From Microbacterium sp. NC79 (lineage in GTDB: Bacteria > Actinomycetota > Actinomycetes > Actinomycetales > Microbacteriaceae): a DNA stretch of 64,000 nt. Shown here one piece after another: positions 60,588 through 64,000 of the stretch. How positions within the stretch are numbered: the stretch's first letter is position 1; each line of letters starts with the position of its first letter. The notes under the pieces were generated by a model. That model was not told the DNA's origin. It ran no database searches and saw nothing but the letters and a program-made list of their open reading frames with translations. Where the stretch lies: the NCBI RefSeq assembly GCF_019061125.1, contig NZ_JAHQYI010000001.1, positions 992,001 through 1,056,000 on the forward strand, written 5' to 3'. The translations under genes were made by a program, and so were the position numbers.

Positions 60588-62054
60588 TTATGCCAGGATG
60601 TCGTCGGTTTCGTCGTCATTCTCGTGCGCCCGAGCCGGGTCTTGGAACGCGTTCTTCGGCACGAACAGCAACGTTGCCGCGGCAACGAGGGCGGTAACCC
60701 CGCAGATGATCCACACGGTCATGTAACCGCTCAGGCTGCCGGCGGTTTCTGAGCCGGAACCACCCGCAACCTGCTGAAGCAGAGCGATGCCAAAAATGCA
60801 CGAAGCGATGGCGCCACCCACGGTTTTCACCGAGTTCGTGAGGCCGGTGGCGACACCGGTCTGCGTGGGGGGAGCGGCCGCTGCCGCTGCCGACGGCAGC
60901 GCGGCAACCAGAGCTCCCGAGCCGAGACCTGCGAGCACCATGTTCGCGACAACCTGCACATATGTCTCATGGAACGGGACGAACAGCAGGAAGCCGATAC
61001 CCACCAGAATTGACGCCAGCATCAGAGTGAATCGTGGTGTCATGCGTCGCGCAATAATCGGGTAAACCAGCGCGCCGACGATCATCGCAATCAGATAGAT
61101 CCCGATGATCAGTGACGTCGCAAACCCCGTGGTTCCGAGCCCGTACCCGACTTCAGCCGGATCCGTGCGTGCAAACGTCGACAGGGGCGCCTGCGCGCCA
61201 AGCACGGAGACACCAAACAGGCCAGCCGTGAGGAACACCGGTGCCAGCGTCGGTGAGCGGAACATGCGCACGTCTATGATCGGGTCATCGTGCTTGAGCT
61301 CCCACCGTACGAACGGAACAATCAACGCGACACCGAGAACGACGACGCCCCAGGCGAGGGGACTGTCGATGCCCTGGCTACGTAGCATCGCGAGACCGCC
61401 CGTGAAGGCGATGAGCGCAATGGAGACAAGCGTGAGACCGACGGTGTCGAGACGTCCGCCTGTCGGGTGGGGTGACTCTTTCACACCAAACAGAATGACG
61501 AAGAAGCAGATCGCGACGATGATACCGGGAATCAGGAGCACTGTCGTCAGGGGAAGGGTGTCGACGAGCTGTCCACCGACGAGCGCGCCGGTGATCGCCC
61601 CGAATTCGAGCGCTGCGACCAGGATTCCCGCTGATTTCATGGTGACGCTTGAGCGTTGCCCCATCGCACGAGCCCGCGACCAGATCAGCGCGATTTCCAG
61701 GGGGAGCCAGACAACGTAGAACCCCTGCAACGCCCAGATCGCGAGGAAGACGGGAAACGACGTGGCAAAGGGCAACGCGAGCGATGCCACGGCCGTCAGC
61801 GCGGTGGAGATCAGGAGCATGCGCTTGTGACCGACCATGTCGCCGAGCTTTGCGAATGCCGGAACCACGAGTGCGGAGAGCATAAGCTGAGCGCCTTCGA
61901 GCCAGTTGACATCGGCATCGTGCACGTTGAGGGCACGCGCGATATCGGTCAGCATCGGGGTGTAGTACCCCTGCAACACGCCGCTCGTGAATTCAACAAA
62001 CGCAAGGTAGCCAACGACGCTCGCAAGAGCACCGAGGGAAATGGCGCGTGACAT
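60588..62054 (-). CDS. Major facilitator superfamily transporter (DHA2-like drug:H+ antiporter)
   Basis: 488 residues with about fourteen membrane segments. NWLEGAQLMLSALVVPAFAKLGDMVGHKRML (about 50-80) is the motif A region, as in the EmrB/QacA branch. The C-terminus is short and acidic. It probably exports drugs or other small molecules. ATG at 62054 has AAGGAG 7 nt upstream, unlike the leaderless genes around it. Confidence 0.87.
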   Translation of the reverse strand: MSRAISLGALASVVGYLAFVEFTSGVLQGYYTPMLTDIARALNVHDADVNWLEGAQLMLSALVVPAFAKLGDMVGHKRMLLISTALTAVASLALPFATSFPVFLAIWALQGFYVVWLPLEIALIWSRARAMGQRSSVTMKSAGILVAALEFGAITGALVGGQLVDTLPLTTVLLIPGIIVAICFFVILFGVKESPHPTGGRLDTVGLTLVSIALIAFTGGLAMLRSQGIDSPLAWGVVVLGVALIVPFVRWELKHDDPIIDVRMFRSPTLAPVFLTAGLFGVSVLGAQAPLSTFARTDPAEVGYGLGTTGFATSLIIGIYLIAMIVGALVYPIIARRMTPRFTLMLASILVGIGFLLFVPFHETYVQVVANMVLAGLGSGALVAALPSAAAAAAPPTQTGVATGLTNSVKTVGGAIASCIFGIALLQQVAGGSGSETAGSLSGYMTVWIICGVTALVAAATLLFVPKNAFQDPARAHENDDETDDILA

Positions 62055-62089
62055 GGGGCTCCTTCGCTCCTATTCGGGTGACACTGACA

Positions 62090-63445
62090 CTATCGCCCGG
62101 CGGGCAACGCGGTGATCAAGGCGCGGTGGAACTGTTCGCCGCGTTCGAGCTCGGCGATGTCGATGAACTCGTCGACGCCGTGAATCGCTGCGCGCTGTGC
62201 GGTCGACATGAGCAGCGGCGCAAAGCGATACGTCGCGGGGGAGAACGTGTGGAAGTGGCGCGAGTCGGTGGCGGCGAACACGACATAGGGCACGGCGATC
62301 GCATCCGGGTGGCTCGCGCGAAGAGCCGTCGCGATCGCAGCGAACTGGTCGTTGTCGGCAGAAGACTCGGGCGACGGGTCGCTTGCCGCGACCACCTCGA
62401 TCGTGATGAGCGGGTCATTGATGCGCTTGCGGAGGCGTCGGAGGGCCGACTCGGTGGTCTCTCCGAGCGCGATACGGAGATTGACGGTAGCCGCGGCCTG
62501 CGAAGGCAACACATTATCGGCGGTACCGCCCGAGAGCATTGTCGGTGCGACAGTCGTGCGAACCATCGCGGCCGGCTCGCCGCCGAGTTTTGCGAAGATC
62601 CGTGCGGTGACCGGCGGTAACGCTGCCAGAGCTTTCAGCGCAAAGGCCGATGGGCCGGTCACGCGGTTCGCGAATGTGCTTAGCATGCGGCTGATGGCCC
62701 GCGGCGATCGTGCTGGAAACGTTGACGGCGTGAGCCGGTCAACCGCGCGTGAGACGCGCCCAACCGCAGTCAACGGGGGAGGGAATGAGGCGTGGCCACC
62801 CTCACCCCGCGCCGTGAGACGGACGGTCATGAGGCCCTTTTCACCGACTCCGATCATTGCGGCCTGACCCTTCACCATCGGCAGTGGGTCAACGACAACG
62901 GCACCGCCCTCATCAATCACGAGCCATGGCACGATCTGGCGGCGCTGCAGTTCTTCAGCGATCGCGACGGCGGCGGATCCGAAGGTTTCCTCATTACCCC
63001 CGAACGAAAGGTAGACGTCGCGGGCAGGAGTGAAGCCCGCCGCAAGCAGGTTCTCGACCGCTTCCAGGATGACAAGCAAGGGTCCCTTGTCATCGAGAGT
63101 TCCACGTCCGAAGACCTTGCCGTCAGCAATCTGGCCGGCAAAAGGTGGGTAGGTCCAGTCGTCGGATTCATCGACCGGAACCACGTCAAAGTGCGCCATG
63201 AGAATGACGGGCTGCGCTGCGGAGTTGTTGCTTCGCCACCGGTAAAGGTGGCCCAAATCGTGCAGCTTTTCATGCTCGAGGGTAGCCGCCGTGAGGGGAT
63301 AGAGCTCGGCGATGAGGTCAATAAACCGGTCGAAATCAGCCGGGCCGCGGGCTTCAAGTTCAGCCGAGACTGTCGGCAACTGGATCATGCGGCTCAGGCG
63401 CTCTGCGGAGCCGGGGCGAACGGCGATCTTCGGAGTTTCGGGCAT
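62090..63445 (-). CDS. M20 family metallopeptidase
   Basis: 451 residues. LMAHFDVVPV (first zinc His and Asp), GRGTLDDKG (bridging Asp), GGNEETFGS (catalytic and ligand Glu) and, near the C-terminus, DSRHFHTF (last His) are the M20 dinuclear-zinc motifs. The DSRHFH pattern resembles carboxypeptidase S/aminoacylase-1-type members. It hydrolyses peptides or N-acyl amino acids; the substrate is open. ATG at 63445 follows TAGGGT by 6 nt. Confidence 0.9.
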   Translation of the reverse strand: MPETPKIAVRPGSAERLSRMIQLPTVSAELEARGPADFDRFIDLIAELYPLTAATLEHEKLHDLGHLYRWRSNNSAAQPVILMAHFDVVPVDESDDWTYPPFAGQIADGKVFGRGTLDDKGPLLVILEAVENLLAAGFTPARDVYLSFGGNEETFGSAAVAIAEELQRRQIVPWLVIDEGGAVVVDPLPMVKGQAAMIGVGEKGLMTVRLTARGEGGHASFPPPLTAVGRVSRAVDRLTPSTFPARSPRAISRMLSTFANRVTGPSAFALKALAALPPVTARIFAKLGGEPAAMVRTTVAPTMLSGGTADNVLPSQAAATVNLRIALGETTESALRRLRKRINDPLITIEVVAASDPSPESSADNDQFAAIATALRASHPDAIAVPYVVFAATDSRHFHTFSPATYRFAPLLMSTAQRAAIHGVDEFIDIAELERGEQFHRALITALPAGR

Positions 63446-63451
63446 GCTCTC

Positions 63452-63457
63452 ACCCTA
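63452..63457 (-). promoter_or_regulatory. -10 hexamer TAGGGT, leaderless start of M20 peptidase
   Basis: On the minus strand TAGGGT is followed by GAGAGC and the ATG at 63445. Confidence 0.55.
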
Positions 63458-63551
63458 GAGCCCGCAGCACCGCCTGTTGAGCGCGGACGCGCAGAGTGGA
63501 ACCAGGCCGACCGGTGCACGCGCAGCGATCAGGACGAAACGCCCGATGTGG

Positions 63552-64000
63552 CTAGCTCGCGACGAAGCGTGCCTCGACCGTGGCCGAGACTTCGATCTCT
63601 TCGGGTTCGAGGGTGAACGACGGCATCGCGCTGTCGGCCATGGCGCCGCGTGCCGACGCCATCATCATCGGGGCCGGAGCCTTCATCATCATCTCGCGAG
63701 ACATCATGCCGACGTCAGCAATTTGCTGTGCCTGCACGGTTGCCAAGCCGAGGGCCTCGGCGTATGCCGTCGCCCGGTCGATCGCCACCTGAACGGCCCC
63801 CTGGGCCACTGCCTTTTCGGTATCGCGCTCGACGTCGGCGGTGAGCTTCCAGCCGATTCCCGCGATCGCGACGCCGTCGCGTTCGGAAGCGCGTGAGACC
63901 CATTCGCTGAGTGCGGAGAAATCTTGCCACTCTGAGACAAGCTGAATTGATGCGTGGTGCACGAGGGGGAGCTGCTTGCCCTTGTCGTTCCACGGACGAT
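63552..64000 (-). CDS. SIMPL-domain (DUF541) protein, 5' end missing
   Basis: The frame is open to the right edge, so the gene starts outside the window; the GTG at 63962 is not needed as a start, because the residues before it (RPWNDKGKQLPLVHHASIQL) continue the fold. The visible 148 residues include AIDRATAYAEALGL, which lies in the SIMPL/DUF541 core, and an unusual run of Met (SREMMMKAPAPMMMASARG). Related proteins are periplasmic or secreted, with unknown function (Omp28/BP26-like). Confidence 0.75.
   Translation of the reverse strand, partial: RPWNDKGKQLPLVHHASIQLVSEWQDFSALSEWVSRASERDGVAIAGIGWKLTADVERDTEKAVAQGAVQVAIDRATAYAEALGLATVQAQQIADVGMMSREMMMKAPAPMMMASARGAMADSAMPSFTLEPEEIEVSATVEARFVAS

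Noticed and set aside
1..64000. Riboswitches, attenuator leaders or a tmRNA gene
   Set aside because: No conserved aptamer core or T-box motif was recognised upstream of metabolic genes, and no tmRNA-like sequence follows smpB.
1..64000. GGTTCC as a Chi or KOPS signal
   Set aside because: Both orientations appear about equally often, whereas Chi and KOPS sites are strongly strand-biased; kept only as an unexplained motif.

Overview
The window is high-GC DNA (my estimate is 62-63%) carrying actinobacterial gene content: DUF3107, DUF3039, UPF0182, a DUF2342 protein, AdnAB-type helicase-nucleases, UvrD2, NudC, a Tad pilus locus, FtsEX-SmpB, and NHEJ genes LigD/Ku. Gene families, short spacing, many GTG starts and many apparently leaderless starts all point to Microbacteriaceae; the genus cannot be fixed by reading. 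Almost all of it is ordinary chromosomal core. I see no prophage, integron, CRISPR array or clear defence island.

Layout. 1-6.4 kb: end of a PHP phosphoesterase, a DUF817 membrane protein, a DEAD-box RNA helicase, a ferritin-like protein and an SOS-box-bearing DUF222/HNH endonuclease of the 13E12 type. 6.4-24.2 kb: a block whose order resembles, from memory, the rhlE-adnAB-nudC-uvrD2-Rv3193c region of Mycobacterium tuberculosis. It holds DUF3107, an AdnA/AdnB-like pair, a degenerate phosphotransferase, NudC, UvrD2 overlapping a cyclodehydratase-like gene, DUF2342, a PDZ/Lon-like protease and UPF0182. 24.6-30.5 kb: initiator tRNA, a nitrilase, two tandem paralogous membrane proteins, an aminotransferase and an HtrA-like protease. 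30.5-37.3 kb: cell-wall polymer genes, namely three CDP-glycerol glycerophosphotransferase-like enzymes, a GT2 glycosyltransferase, an EcsC-like protein and a LicC-like nucleotidyltransferase. 37.6-50.2 kb: an ABC exporter with a Lys/Ala/Pro-rich tail, DUF3039, PncB, MurI-RNase PH-RdgB, a CDF transporter, LigD/Ku, DedA and tRNA-Leu. 50.3-54.9 kb: a Tad pilus operon. 55-64 kb: an MFS transporter, RF2, FtsE-FtsX-SmpB, a second MFS transporter, an M20 peptidase and the start-truncated end of a SIMPL-domain protein.

How genes work together. AdnAB, UvrD2, LigD/Ku and the SOS-controlled HNH gene all concern DNA breaks. The CDP-glycerol enzymes and the nucleotidyltransferase suggest synthesis of a teichoic-acid-like polymer. 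MurI-RPH-RdgB, PrfB-FtsE-FtsX-SmpB and TadA-B-C-pilin-E-G are tightly packed, with many 4-nt ATGA overlaps.

The strongest unexplained signals are at DNA level. The hexamer GGTTCC/GGAACC is enriched about three-fold on both strands, in all coding frames and inside terminator stems. At least a dozen start codons sit 5-9 nt after a TANNNT hexamer, implying pervasive leaderless transcription. At 30.5 kb a perfect hairpin covers both the -10 box and the start codon of the next gene. At 24.4 kb a 102-bp element is bounded by 13-bp inverted repeats. All counts and coordinates for these were made by eye.
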